A stretch of 11,229 nt of DNA, from contig CALFEN010000038.1 of assembly GCA_937950065.1 (NCBI GenBank), positions 1 to 11,229 of the forward strand, given 5' to 3'. The first letter of the stretch is position 1. Every line of letters begins with the position of its first letter. Source of the DNA: an uncultured bacterium (GTDB lineage: Bacteria > Patescibacteria > JAEDAM01 > Absconditabacterales > Absconditicoccaceae). Positions 1 to 6,574 of the stretch are shown here, one piece after another. Below the pieces are notes generated by a model. The model saw only the letters and a program-made list of their open reading frames with translations, was not told where the DNA came from and ran no database searches. The translations under genes were made by a program, and so were the position numbers.

Positions 1-242
1 TTACGTTTATATAGTTTTCTTTCATTTCTCCAAGCGAGTCTTCTCTGCTGTCTGCAGTCCGGACACAACGTTGGTGCAGGGATTTCGTATTTTGTGCCGT
101 TGAATACGGGCGAAATTTTGTCGTAAAATTCCAAATCTTTGTCAGTGATTGCAAACTCCTGTCCGCAGTTCGGACAAGTTTTTCGTTCAACTATATTTTC
201 CCCAGTTTGGGCAGTTATAAATTCGTAAAGCTCTTTTGACAT
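1..242 (-). CDS. CPxC zinc-knuckle protein of candidate phyla, 5' part only
   Basis: The first 80 codons are visible; the rest lies beyond the left edge of the contig. Two CPxC knuckles, C23-P-N-C26 and C60-P-D-C63, probably bind one zinc ion together. They are followed by a basic stretch (RQQRRLAWRNERKLYKR). From memory, this start (CPNCGQ, FNGTKYEIPAPTLCPDCRQQRR) matches a widely conserved uncharacterised protein of Absconditabacteria, Gracilibacteria and other CPR lineages, normally some hundreds of residues long. No function is established; nucleic-acid or ribosome binding would be a guess from the zinc knuckles and basic charge. The ATG at 242 is chosen because a G-rich stretch (GGGGG) lies just upstream and a good promoter sits at 276-303. 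No TGA codon occurs in this part. Confidence 0.8.
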   Translation of the reverse strand, partial: MSKELYEFITAQTGENIVERKTCPNCGQEFAITDKDLEFYDKISPVFNGTKYEIPAPTLCPDCRQQRRLAWRNERKLYKR

Positions 243-275
243 GTTTCCCCCAAAAAAACTAAATTAAATTTTGAT

Positions 276-303
276 ATTATACAAAAATATGATTTAAAAT
301 CAA
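276..303 (-). promoter_or_regulatory. Sigma-70-like promoter for the CPxC protein gene
   Basis: Read on the minus strand, TTGATT (298-303) and TATAAT (276-281) are separated by 16 nt, and a TG just before the -10 gives an extended -10 element. Transcription would start about 27 nt before the ATG at 242. A short inverted repeat (TGATTTAAAATCA) overlaps the -35 box; in such AT-rich DNA it may be chance. Confidence 0.55.
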
Positions 304-359
304 TTTTATTTGAAAAGAAAGCGTTTATATTTTTCTATTATACTAAAATTATTTTGATA

Positions 360-1907
360 TTACTTTCAGCATTTTCATAAATCTTTTACTTTTGTCTTAA
401 AATAATTAAGATGCCGAAACGGAATGTTTATTTTTTTATCATATTTACATTGATAGGTCTTCAGTTTATTAGGGTCTTTGACAGCCAATCCTTCTTGTTC
501 CTCTATAGCATCTTCACTGAGACTCATAATAAAATCTCAGTCCAAAGTCAAAGATTTTCTAAATCAGCTTGATCTGTTAAAGCTTGAATCTACATAAGTT
601 TTTTTTATTTCAATATTGTGATAAATATTGTATTGAGCTATAGTTTTATCTATGTTTATATATCACAGCACTACAAAACTACCGAAAAAAAGTATGAATA
701 GATATCTCAAATAACTTGCATCTTTTTTAAATATTTTGTATATACAAAAACACATTACAGCAAATATCAAAAATATTATATAAAATACAAAGATTCTTTC
801 CTGTGTAAGACCATAAGAATCTACATACATAAATATACGTTTAAACGCAGAGATTATGATTACCATAGTAAACACGATCAATAAAGTCAGCATAAATTTT
901 ACAAATAGGCTTTTATTTGATGATTTTAGAGAGTGCTGTATCACAGCAAACACTACAAAATTAAATACTCATATAATTATAAGTTCCCCAAATCATTTGT
1001 GTATATATTCTGCATAGGAGTTCAGTCACAAATCCAGTATCATTTGATGATTTCCAAAAAACAAGTATTTTATCTGCACAAATACAAACAGACAGTAAAC
1101 AATGTTTATCCCCACAAGAACTATAGAAGATGCCAAATCTTTTATATTAAAAGAGATTTCTTTCTCCTTGCTTTCAAAAGGTTTCAAATTGTTTAATACG
1201 ATCATCGCTGTCCATGTAAATGCACCGACCAAAAATATTACTACTATCCTCGTCAAAATATCAGGTAAATCAAAATTTATATAGTTAAACACATATGTAT
1301 TCAAAATATTTTCAAAAATCTTGTCTGCGTTAGTAAGTATTGGTACTATAAATAGCAGCATCAATCACAATACTACCAAAGACAATAAAATAGTTCTTAT
1401 AGTTCATGAATGTTGTTTTAGTTCTTTTGTCTCCTGAAATCACAGTGCAACTCCTTGTCCTAGATTTTGCAAAGTTATTAGATAAAACTTTAGATATACA
1501 AAAAGAGAAGATATCTTATCTCGTATTTTTGAGGATATTCATGATACATACATCAGTACAAAAACGTTCAAAAAAACGAGGCAAATCATATAAAACTTTG
1601 ACATTGTATAGTTATTGAATATTGCAAACCAAAAACTTATAAGAAGAGTTATTGTTATACCAAATATTGCGTAAAAATCTTTTTTCTTGTTCGCAAAAAT
1701 AGCTTTAAAAAATATTCAAAAGAATAATAATTCAAATATAAAAACTCATACTCACAAACTGTTTTTTCATATATGCACAAAAACCATATCAAAAACCAGT
1801 CAAAGAAAGAATGCTCACAACATAAATAAATTTGTTTGTTTATAGTTGTAAGGATTTATCATGTTAAATATAAATCATTTTTTACTTTCATTATTTTTAT
1901 TTTCCAT
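360..1907 (-). CDS. DUF4153/DUF4173-type polytopic membrane protein
   Basis: A 515-residue protein emerges only when in-frame TGA codons (for example at 663, 1026, 1365, 1404, 1746 and 1752) are read as Gly; it ends at a TAA. Residues about 25-410 are a series of hydrophobic segments that form a multi-pass inner-membrane domain. Family-like landmarks are YAEYIHKGFGELI, YGLTQERI and, at the start of the soluble tail, YINIDKTIAQYN (416-427), which corresponds to the usual NPDxxIARYN of the family. LSEDAI follows at 463-468. The tail has a lone pair of cysteines (C487, C513). The family's biochemical role is unknown. The ATG at 1907 is preferred over the in-frame ATG at 1862 because a promoter at 1938-1965 would leave a leader of about 25 nt. 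Neither start has a clear Shine-Dalgarno. A terminator separates it from the surface operon on its right. Confidence 0.85.
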
Positions 1908-1937
1908 AATCAAATTATTATAAATAAAGTTATTATA

Positions 1938-1965
1938 ATTATATAATTCTATTTCCAAAAATCAA
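1938..1965 (-). promoter_or_regulatory. Promoter for the DUF4153-type membrane protein gene
   Basis: On the minus strand, TTGATT (1960-1965), a 16-nt spacer and TATAAT (1938-1943) lie upstream of the ATG at 1907. The boxes match the other candidate promoters in this window. The surrounding DNA is very AT-rich, so chance matches are possible. Confidence 0.45.
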
Positions 1966-2003
1966 TATCAATTTTTCTGACCATAGTCCTTTAGATGTTT
2001 TAT

Positions 2004-2029
2004 AAAAAAAAACCGCAATCGCGGTTTTT
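2004..2029 (-). terminator. Rho-independent terminator of the surface-protein operon
   Basis: A perfect 9-bp stem (2008-2016 with 2021-2029, GC core CCGC/GCGG) with a 4-nt loop. On the minus strand it is followed by a run of nine T. It sits about 40 nt after the stop at 2070-2072 and isolates the surface operon from the membrane gene at 360-1907. The stem's own A/T arms also give a short T run on the plus strand, but no plus-strand gene leads into it. Confidence 0.85.
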
Positions 2030-2069
2030 CTAGAGTTATCTAATAATTTATTTATATAACAATGATTAA

Positions 2070-3713
2070 TTATTTAGAGAATTTTATAAGTTTATATCCT
2101 CAATATATAAATGCTGCAAATAGTATCAATATAAGTATATTATCCAATGGTCAAACTTTTACCTTTTTCACTTCGTCTATTTGTTTTTCTTTTCCACTGT
2201 TACATTTAGCAACTACTGCATAATAATTCCATATTTCCTTTTTTGCGTGTGGATCAAATGGATATTCCCATTTCAAATCTGTAGTCTCACCAACTTTTTG
2301 TATAGTAGAGAAATCTTTAGAAGGAGTATCTGATTTATATATAATGTATCCATTTGTATCTGGAACTGGATCCCATTTTAGGAAAAATTTTCCGCTTTCT
2401 TCTCAAGTATATAGTTTTATACCTGAAACCAAACACATATCTACTGTTTCGCTACTTCCGTGTCATTCACACATATCAGAACTGATTATTTCAGATCCGC
2501 TACCATTTTCTATTCCTGCATTATTTAGAGGATATATTTGAGCGTAATACAAATTGTTTTTATTTAGTCAGTGCAACACTATTTGATTTGTAGGACTTTG
2601 TATATTATAACCCATTTGATCGGGTGTCTTTCATGTTCAGTATGCTACTTTAAATTGAGGTATACTTCCATCAAACTGCCATGACAATGTCAAGTCGCCA
2701 TCTGTAGTTTTATCCCATGAACATTTGATATATTTGATACCTGTTCTTTCAAGTACAGTAAGCTTTTCTACATTTGGATAAGATTTTTGGTTTCCATTTG
2801 CTATAAGTTTTAGATTTGCAGGGAACGCTCCAGCTTTTGAAGCTACAAGGTCTTTTGTAAATTTACCATTCTCGGATTTTTCCATCATATAATTTCCCCG
2901 TCATGTAAATTCTACTTCAGCAGAACTTACATCAGCTATAGTTTCAACTACCACAGTGATTTTGTCACCGCTGTAAACTGTGTTTGAAGGTAGTATTTTG
3001 ATAGACTTAAAAAAATTATCACTAATAGCATCTGCTTCCAGAGTAAAATCTACTACGTCTGATTCTGCTTTTACAGTGTTATCTACATCTACAATTTTTA
3101 CTTGTAAGATATGAGCACCAGCGTCTACATTATCTACTATTATATTAAAATCTCAATTTTCATCAGTAGTTCATTCTGATACTTTTTGTTCGTCTATATA
3201 GACTTCCAATGGAGAGTTAAATATAGATGAGTTTCAGATAACTTTTACTGTATTTCATTTTTCAGTACTTCATCTTTCTGGAGAAGTAATAGTTACGGTT
3301 CCAGATAATCCTGATTCACTGTCATCTGTTACTGATACTTTTTCTTCTGTTTTTATATTCTCCATATCGTTCATGTCACTTACTATGAAATTATAATCTC
3401 ATTTTGAAATGAACTTCAATCATTTAGAGAATTTTTTAACTCATTTATCCTGTGCTTCAAACGTGTAAGTTCCTCATCAAGGTAGAGTAGCGTCTTTTGC
3501 TTCTTTTCCGTTGAGTTGGGCTTCCATTATCACACTACCATCGTAGTCTTCAACTGTATCACCATTGCTGTCTACTGCTTTTAGAGTTAGGTCTGCAGCT
3601 TCGTTTACTTTTACAGGATTTGGGTCTACCTCTACCACAAAATGATCCACGTCAGCAGCAAAAGCAAATCCAAATGAAATTAAAGTTAAAAAAGTTAGTA
3701 ATAATTTTTTCAT
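2070..3713 (-). CDS. Secreted, C-terminally anchored Ig-like/fibronectin III surface protein
   Basis: 547 residues with TGA read as Gly; stop TAA. A classical signal peptide (MKKLLLTFLTLISFGFAFA) suggests cleavage near residues 19-20. The mature part is a chain of beta-sandwich modules: an N-terminal Ig-like unit beginning DHFVVEVDPNPVKVNEAADL (about 23-125), a bacterial Ig-like unit around TVTITSPERGST (about 136-220), another beta-rich unit (about 225-315), and two fibronectin III-like units. The first FnIII unit holds LTLSWQFDG and the second FFLKWDPVPDTNGYIIYKS. The last 26 residues form a membrane span (about 525-541) and a short basic tail (YKLIKFSK). This fits display on the cell surface, possibly in contact with a host or partner cell, which is an inference. 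It lies 33 bp after the cohesin-like gene, in one operon. No Shine-Dalgarno is visible. Confidence 0.85.
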
Positions 3714-3746
3714 TGTTTTATAATTTTTTATTTAATAAATTTATTT

Positions 3747-4223
3747 TTATTTTTTTGTAATGGATAGGGATTCTCCTTCTCCATTTGAGAATGTAACAAA
3801 AACATCTGCAATATTTACAGATTTTTGGTCACCGTCATATTTTAGGTTAAAAATATTGTCTCCTGATTTCAAATTATTTAAATTTTGAAAAGAAACGTTC
3901 AGAGCTCCGTCTCATGCGTCAGCTGTACTAAAATCATATTTGCTGTCGATATTCTCTTTTGATATCTGAACTTTGTCTTTATCAAACATTACTATTAATG
4001 AAACTGCACTCAACCCTGATAAGTCTTTATTGGAGAAAACGCTGAGTTTACCATTTTCGACAGTATAAGAAACGTCTCAAGCTTGTGCTTGGCTTTGTGG
4101 CTGGTTGTCCAGCATTATGTCTGCTCTAAAAAAATTTGCATTATTTATCACAAGTACTGCTACTATTGTGAGTACACCAGCGATAGCTACTGCAAAAACG
4201 TTTTCTTTTATAGCTTGTTTCAT
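3747..4223 (-). CDS. Membrane-anchored cohesin-like surface protein
   Basis: 158 residues, stop TAA. A short basic start (MKQAIKEN) precedes one hydrophobic segment (residues 9-27), so it is likely a signal anchor with the rest outside the cell. After a Gln-rich linker (QPQSQAQAG, Gly as TGA), residues 50-156 form a beta-rich domain. LSAVSLIVMFDKDKVQIS and LKSGDNIFNLKYDGD resemble strands and loops of cohesin-like or carbohydrate-binding beta sandwiches. That assignment rests on pattern only. It is the first gene of a two-gene operon with the Ig/FnIII protein downstream, and a well-placed promoter lies at 4258-4285. The two products may form a surface complex, which is inferred from the operon alone. 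A pilin-like role is an alternative, but there is no prepilin peptidase motif. Confidence 0.75.
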
Positions 4224-4257
4224 TATTAGCTTTTGTTTAAGGATAAATATACTTTAT

Positions 4258-4285
4258 ATTATATCTAGATTATTCAAAAAAGCAA
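4258..4285 (-). promoter_or_regulatory. Promoter of the surface-protein operon
   Basis: Minus-strand TTGCTT (4280-4285), 16-nt spacer, TATAAT (4258-4263). The predicted start is roughly 27 nt upstream of the ATG at 4223. No other plausible start signal lies closer. Confidence 0.6.
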
Positions 4286-4304
4286 ATTTTTGAGTAAAAA
4301 TAAA

Positions 4305-4336
4305 CTAAAATAATAATTTACTAAAATAATAATTTA
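4305..4336. repeat. Perfect tandem duplication of a 16-bp AT-rich unit
   Basis: The unit ctaaaataataattta occurs twice back to back (4305-4320 and 4321-4336), just upstream of the surface-operon promoter. It lies in the 195-bp gap between the GNAT-like pair and the operon (4224-4418). It may be a slippage product or a regulator site; nothing distinguishes the two. The rest of the gap is plain AT-rich DNA. Confidence 0.7.
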
Positions 4337-4418
4337 TATATAATATATTTACATTATATATTTTTATTTTAAACTTATTAAATAATCTTTTAGATAACTC
4401 GCATAGTAATTTACTTTT

Positions 4419-4973
4419 TTATAAAAATACAATGAATTTCAGCTTTTTTTTTGTTAAAATATATCTGGAAACATTTCAGAGTTTTATTTGCAAATCCAAT
4501 ATTTTAAAATAAAATTCTGTTGCTTCAGGAAGACTAGTAAAAATAATTTTATTTATTCACTTCTGGCGAGCAAGATTTATCATCTCTTCAAATATTATTG
4601 TTCAGATTCACGGTATTAATAAATTCAAACCTTCCATAAATCATAGACTTAATAATATAGAATTTCTTGCAGGGATATAATTTATACTTATGTAATTTTC
4701 TTCCCTAGCCAAAGAATTTATTGTGTCAAAGTATTCTATTAGTATAGAATCTTTTTTATACTTAAATATTATTTGTGCAATGTTATTTTTACCTATATAA
4801 TAATCTCTAAAACAATATTTATCATGCCCTTCTTCTTCATCTTTTTCGCAAGTGATCCCCTGCAAAGCCATAGAAACATCTCTTTGTAGATACAGGATTA
4901 CAGTCTTTAAATTGTTTCAAAATTTAATATTATTTGGAGGCAGAGTTTCTACTGTTAATCTTTTTCTATACAT
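4419..4973 (-). CDS. GNAT-like acetyltransferase, second copy of a tandem pair
   Basis: 184 residues with TGA as Gly; stop TAA. The C-terminal half carries a GNAT-like core: LLIPGIG (118-124) in the place of the acetyl-CoA pyrophosphate loop, then the helix EEMINLARQKG, the strand INKIIFTS and the terminal element EATEFYFKIL typical of N-acetyltransferases. The usual R/Q at the start of the RxxGxG loop is absent (Leu119), so acetyl-CoA binding is not assured. The N-terminal 100 residues match the upstream paralog in length and layout: NNLKTVxLxLQ+D at about 20-32, GKN at 61-63 and the TIN triplet at 84-86. The ATG overlaps the end of the paralog by 8 nt, so translation is probably coupled. 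Substrate unknown. It has a much higher Lys/Ile content than the other copy. Confidence 0.7.
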
Positions 4974-5523
4974 TTATATATATCTCAAATAAAACGTAAT
5001 CTTTTATGGTGTAATCTTTTATCTCTCATAATTTCTTTAGTAAATCCAAAATTTTTTTATAAAAATTAAAAGAATTTTCATTCGAATTTATAAATATCTG
5101 TCTAATTTTATTTCATTCGGCATAATTTATTATATCTCAAATAATTTTTCTTCAGATTCATGGTATCAGTAATTTCATATCTTCGGGAAATCCAAGAGTT
5201 AACAAAATATCTTTTCTTGATAAATCCATTTCCCCGTCCCAAAATATTTTATCATTATTAAGTCAGTTTATAGTAGCCATATATTCTATCTCCAATCAAT
5301 CTTTCCTTAAATCAAAAAGCACTTCTCATACTTTATTTTTTCCCAAAAAATAATTTCTTCAAAGATATTTCTTCCCTGATAAATCCAAAATTTTTTTGGA
5401 TTCAATTCAAACTAATGTCCCTGTGATGTCTTTTTGTAGATTTAATACTACAGTTTTTAAATTATTAGCAAATTTTTCCTCGTCTGGTTTTAATATTTCT
5501 ATAGATTTTAGAGTGGAAGTCAT
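4966..5523 (-). CDS. GNAT-like acetyltransferase, first copy of a tandem pair
   Basis: 185 residues, stop TAG, with many TGA-coded glycines. It aligns end to end with the next gene without a large gap: NNLKTVVLNLQKD (20-32), FLGKN (59-63), the TIN triplet (84-86), LGFPEDMKLLIPGIG (110-124), FYKKILDL (154-161) and LKKLGEIKDY (162-171). The LLIPGIG loop and the final FYKKIL element suggest a GNAT fold, again without the canonical R/Q of RxxGxG. The N-terminal half is unlike common GNAT enzymes and may be a substrate module. The start at 5523 is the only good ATG. The gene begins only about 30 nt after the terminator of the small Cys-rich cassette, so it needs its own promoter. A weak candidate (TTGCTT, 18 nt, TAAAAT) would make the mRNA almost leaderless. 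Substrate unknown. Confidence 0.7.
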
Positions 5524-5549
5524 ATAAATTTTAGAAATATTTAGAATTT

Positions 5550-5585
5550 AAAAGCAAAACCGGGATAGGCGGACCCATCCCGGTT
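5550..5585 (-). terminator. Rho-independent terminator of the Cys-rich cassette
   Basis: A perfect 9-bp stem AACCGGGAT/ATCCCGGTT (5558-5566 with 5577-5585) with a 10-nt loop. On the minus strand it is followed by TTTTGCTTTT. It ends the operon read from 6127. The stop codon of the possible 16-residue ORF (5584-5586) falls in the stem. Confidence 0.8.
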
Positions 5586-5634
5586 AGGTTGGCGGACGTG
5601 GTAGCCCGCTCCGAAACGTCTTTTGTCTTTTCAT
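5584..5634 (-). CDS. Possible 16-residue basic peptide
   Basis: ATG to TAA gives MKRQKTFRSGLPRPPT. It is preceded by GAGGAGG (5643-5649 on the plus strand), an excellent Shine-Dalgarno with an 8-nt gap to the ATG. It is the third cistron in the Cys-rich cassette, 26 nt after the preceding stop, and runs straight into the terminator. The strong ribosome site is the only real evidence; a short ORF can arise by chance. If translated it would be a very basic, proline-rich peptide of unknown role. Confidence 0.3.
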   Translation of the reverse strand: MKRQKTFRSGLPRPPT

Positions 5635-5660
5635 GGGTAGTGCCTCCTCGCGAGGCGTGG

Positions 5661-5858
5661 TTAGTAGCCTGCGCAAATGGTGTATTTGCACAGGATGCAC
5701 TTATCGCCGGGTTTGAGATGAGGGAAATATACGCAGTTCTTAAAAAACTGATTACTCCCGTGATCTCTGCAAAAATACAGGAATTCACGGTTCGGAGGGA
5801 TTTCATACTTATCCTCTTCGCCTTCAGGGATGGGAGCGCCATACGTTTTGTATGCCAT
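5661..5858 (-). CDS. Small Cys-rich protein with CVY-LKPG-CxxC motif (65 aa)
   Basis: 65 residues, ATG with AGAGGA 8 nt upstream, stop TAA. Cysteines at 30, 42, 54, 57 and 62, with His33, suggest a small zinc- or metal-binding fold. The segment NCVYFPHLKPGDKCILC (41-57) matches the upstream gene's segment SCVYRKGLRPGGNWCNIC, with one gap, so the two are paralogs. No signal peptide or membrane span. No TGA codon; Gly is GGC and GGG. I do not recognise the family. Two overlapping frames on this stretch are longer (one on each strand), but neither has a ribosome site, and this frame has conserved cysteines shared with its neighbour. Confidence 0.7.
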   Translation of the reverse strand: MAYKTYGAPIPEGEEDKYEIPPNREFLYFCRDHGSNQFFKNCVYFPHLKPGDKCILCKYTICAGY

Positions 5859-5902
5859 GACATTTTCCTCTAGTTTATAACCTACAGATTTTTCGGCGGA
5901 TA

Positions 5903-6127
5903 TTATTCTTCATCCACTATGTCGTACATCACGAGCTTCCCATCAATGACTTTGAATCTCGCACATATGTTGCACCAGTTTCCCCCTGGCCGCAACCCTT
6001 TACGATAAACGCAGCTCCACAACAACCTCCGGTTTAATTGGAGGCAGGAACCTGTGCACTGGCACAAACCGTCTTCGGCCATTTGGACGGGGATTACCGA
6101 AGGGTAATGTTTGATTTCCTCTTCCAT
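5903..6127 (-). CDS. Small Cys-rich protein with CVY-LRPG-CxxC motif (74 aa)
   Basis: 74 residues, first gene of the cassette, stop TAA. GAGGAGAG lies directly upstream of the ATG at 6127, a much stronger ribosome site than any native gene here shows. Cysteines at 22, 24, 28, 39, 52 and 55 form CxC-x3-C-x10-C-x12-CxxC, a likely zinc-binding pattern. SCVYRKGLRPGGNWCNIC (38-55) is shared in form with the next gene. The ends are acidic (MEEEIK and DIVDEE). It has no TGA codons, and its leucines and glycines use GC-rich codons. Function unknown; I recognise no named family. The 44-bp gap to the second gene implies co-transcription from the promoter at 6164-6191. Confidence 0.7.
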   Translation of the reverse strand: MEEEIKHYPSVIPVQMAEDGLCQCTGSCLQLNRRLLWSCVYRKGLRPGGNWCNICARFKVIDGKLVMYDIVDEE

Positions 6128-6130
6128 AAT

Positions 6131-6138
6131 CTCTCCTC
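6131..6138 (-). promoter_or_regulatory. Strong Shine-Dalgarno of the first Cys-rich gene
   Basis: GAGGAGAG on the minus strand, with its GAGGAG core 5 nt from the ATG at 6127. It fixes this start and is unusual for the window, where most other starts have no recognisable ribosome site. Confidence 0.75.
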
Positions 6139-6163
6139 AAAAAGATTAACGTTTGTAAAGATA

Positions 6164-6191
6164 TATATAATTATTTTATATAACAAGTCAA
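6164..6191 (-). promoter_or_regulatory. Promoter of the Cys-rich cassette
   Basis: Minus-strand TTGACT (6186-6191), 16-nt spacer, TATATA (6164-6169), giving a leader of about 30 nt before the ATG at 6127. The -35 box is the closest to consensus in the window. Confidence 0.6.
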
Positions 6192-6237
6192 GTTAAATTA
6201 TTAGTAAGATTAATATTTCTCAAGTAACTATTAAATA

Positions 6238-6441
6238 TTATTTTTCTAAAATGTTTTGTATATCGTTTCTAATTTTTTGTTTATCTACTAATATCATGTG
6301 ATATAAATATGGTTGTTCTGCATTTTGAATTTATATGATTTCTCCTTGATTTAGTGGGGATTTTTGATTAAAAATATAGAATGAGCCAGAGAAATGTTCT
6401 CGATATTTTTTAGTTAGGAATTTTATATGTCCGCTACTGAA
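6238..6441 (-). pseudogene. Probable decayed ORF with an internal TAA
   Basis: Between a TAG (6442-6444) and a TAA (6238-6240) the minus frame encodes about 66 residues that look protein-like: FSSGHIKFLTKKYREHF, then GSFYIFNQKSPLNQGEII, then a single in-frame TAA (6331-6333), then IQNAEQPYLYHMILVDKQKI. No start codon lies at a sensible place at the left end of the product, and no promoter is seen. The protein-like composition on both sides of the TAA suggests a fragment disabled by one nonsense change and 5' loss. I do not recognise the family. It is the only coding-like content in the 447-bp stretch 6128-6574; the rest is the cassette promoter, a terminator and plain AT-rich DNA. Confidence 0.35.
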
Positions 6442-6461
6442 CTAAAATAATATTGCAATAA

Positions 6462-6492
6462 AAAAAAGACTATCGGTTGTATAGTCTTTTTT
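6462..6492 (-). terminator. Rho-independent terminator after ileS
   Basis: A perfect 12-bp stem AAAAAAGACTAT/ATAGTCTTTTTT (6462-6473 with 6481-6492) around a 7-nt loop. On the minus strand it starts 82 nt after the ileS stop and ends in a T run. The symmetry would also terminate plus-strand transcripts, but no plus-strand gene was found. Confidence 0.85.
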
Positions 6493-6574
6493 CGTCTTTA
6501 TTTCAAAATAATTGAATACGGTTTATTTCAAATTTTCTTATGTATATAATGTAATATAAAATATACGATGTGTG

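Larger units (their letters stand above)
5550..6140. other. GC-richer cassette with foreign-looking signals
   Basis: Base composition changes sharply: 5581-5640 has 33 G+C in 60 bases by hand count, whereas 4381-4440 has 11. The block holds two small Cys-rich genes, a possible micro-ORF, strong Shine-Dalgarno sites (GAGGAG, AGAGGA, GAGGAGG) and a terminator. None of its three reading frames uses TGA; glycine is GGC, GGG or GGA, and Arg codons CGG and CGT occur. Neighbouring genes use TGA freely and lack clear Shine-Dalgarno sites. This suggests acquisition from a standard-code donor or a mobile element. No inverted repeats, transposase or integrase were seen at its edges. Confidence 0.65.

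Noticed and set aside
411..701. Open plus-strand frame when TGA is sense
   Set aside because: It is antisense to the conserved soluble tail of the DUF4153-type protein (YINIDKTIAQYN, LSEDAI). Open antisense frames are common when only two stop codons exist.
4224..4418. Possible small gene or RNA in the AT-rich gap
   Set aside because: Only a 16-bp tandem duplication and a promoter are visible; no ORF with coding character and no stable hairpin.
5589..5873. 94-residue plus-strand ORF in the GC-richer block, and a 110-residue minus ORF at 5531-5863
   Set aside because: Neither has a Shine-Dalgarno; the minus frame at 5661-5858 has one and shares a Cys motif with its neighbour. The longer minus ORF would also run through the terminator.
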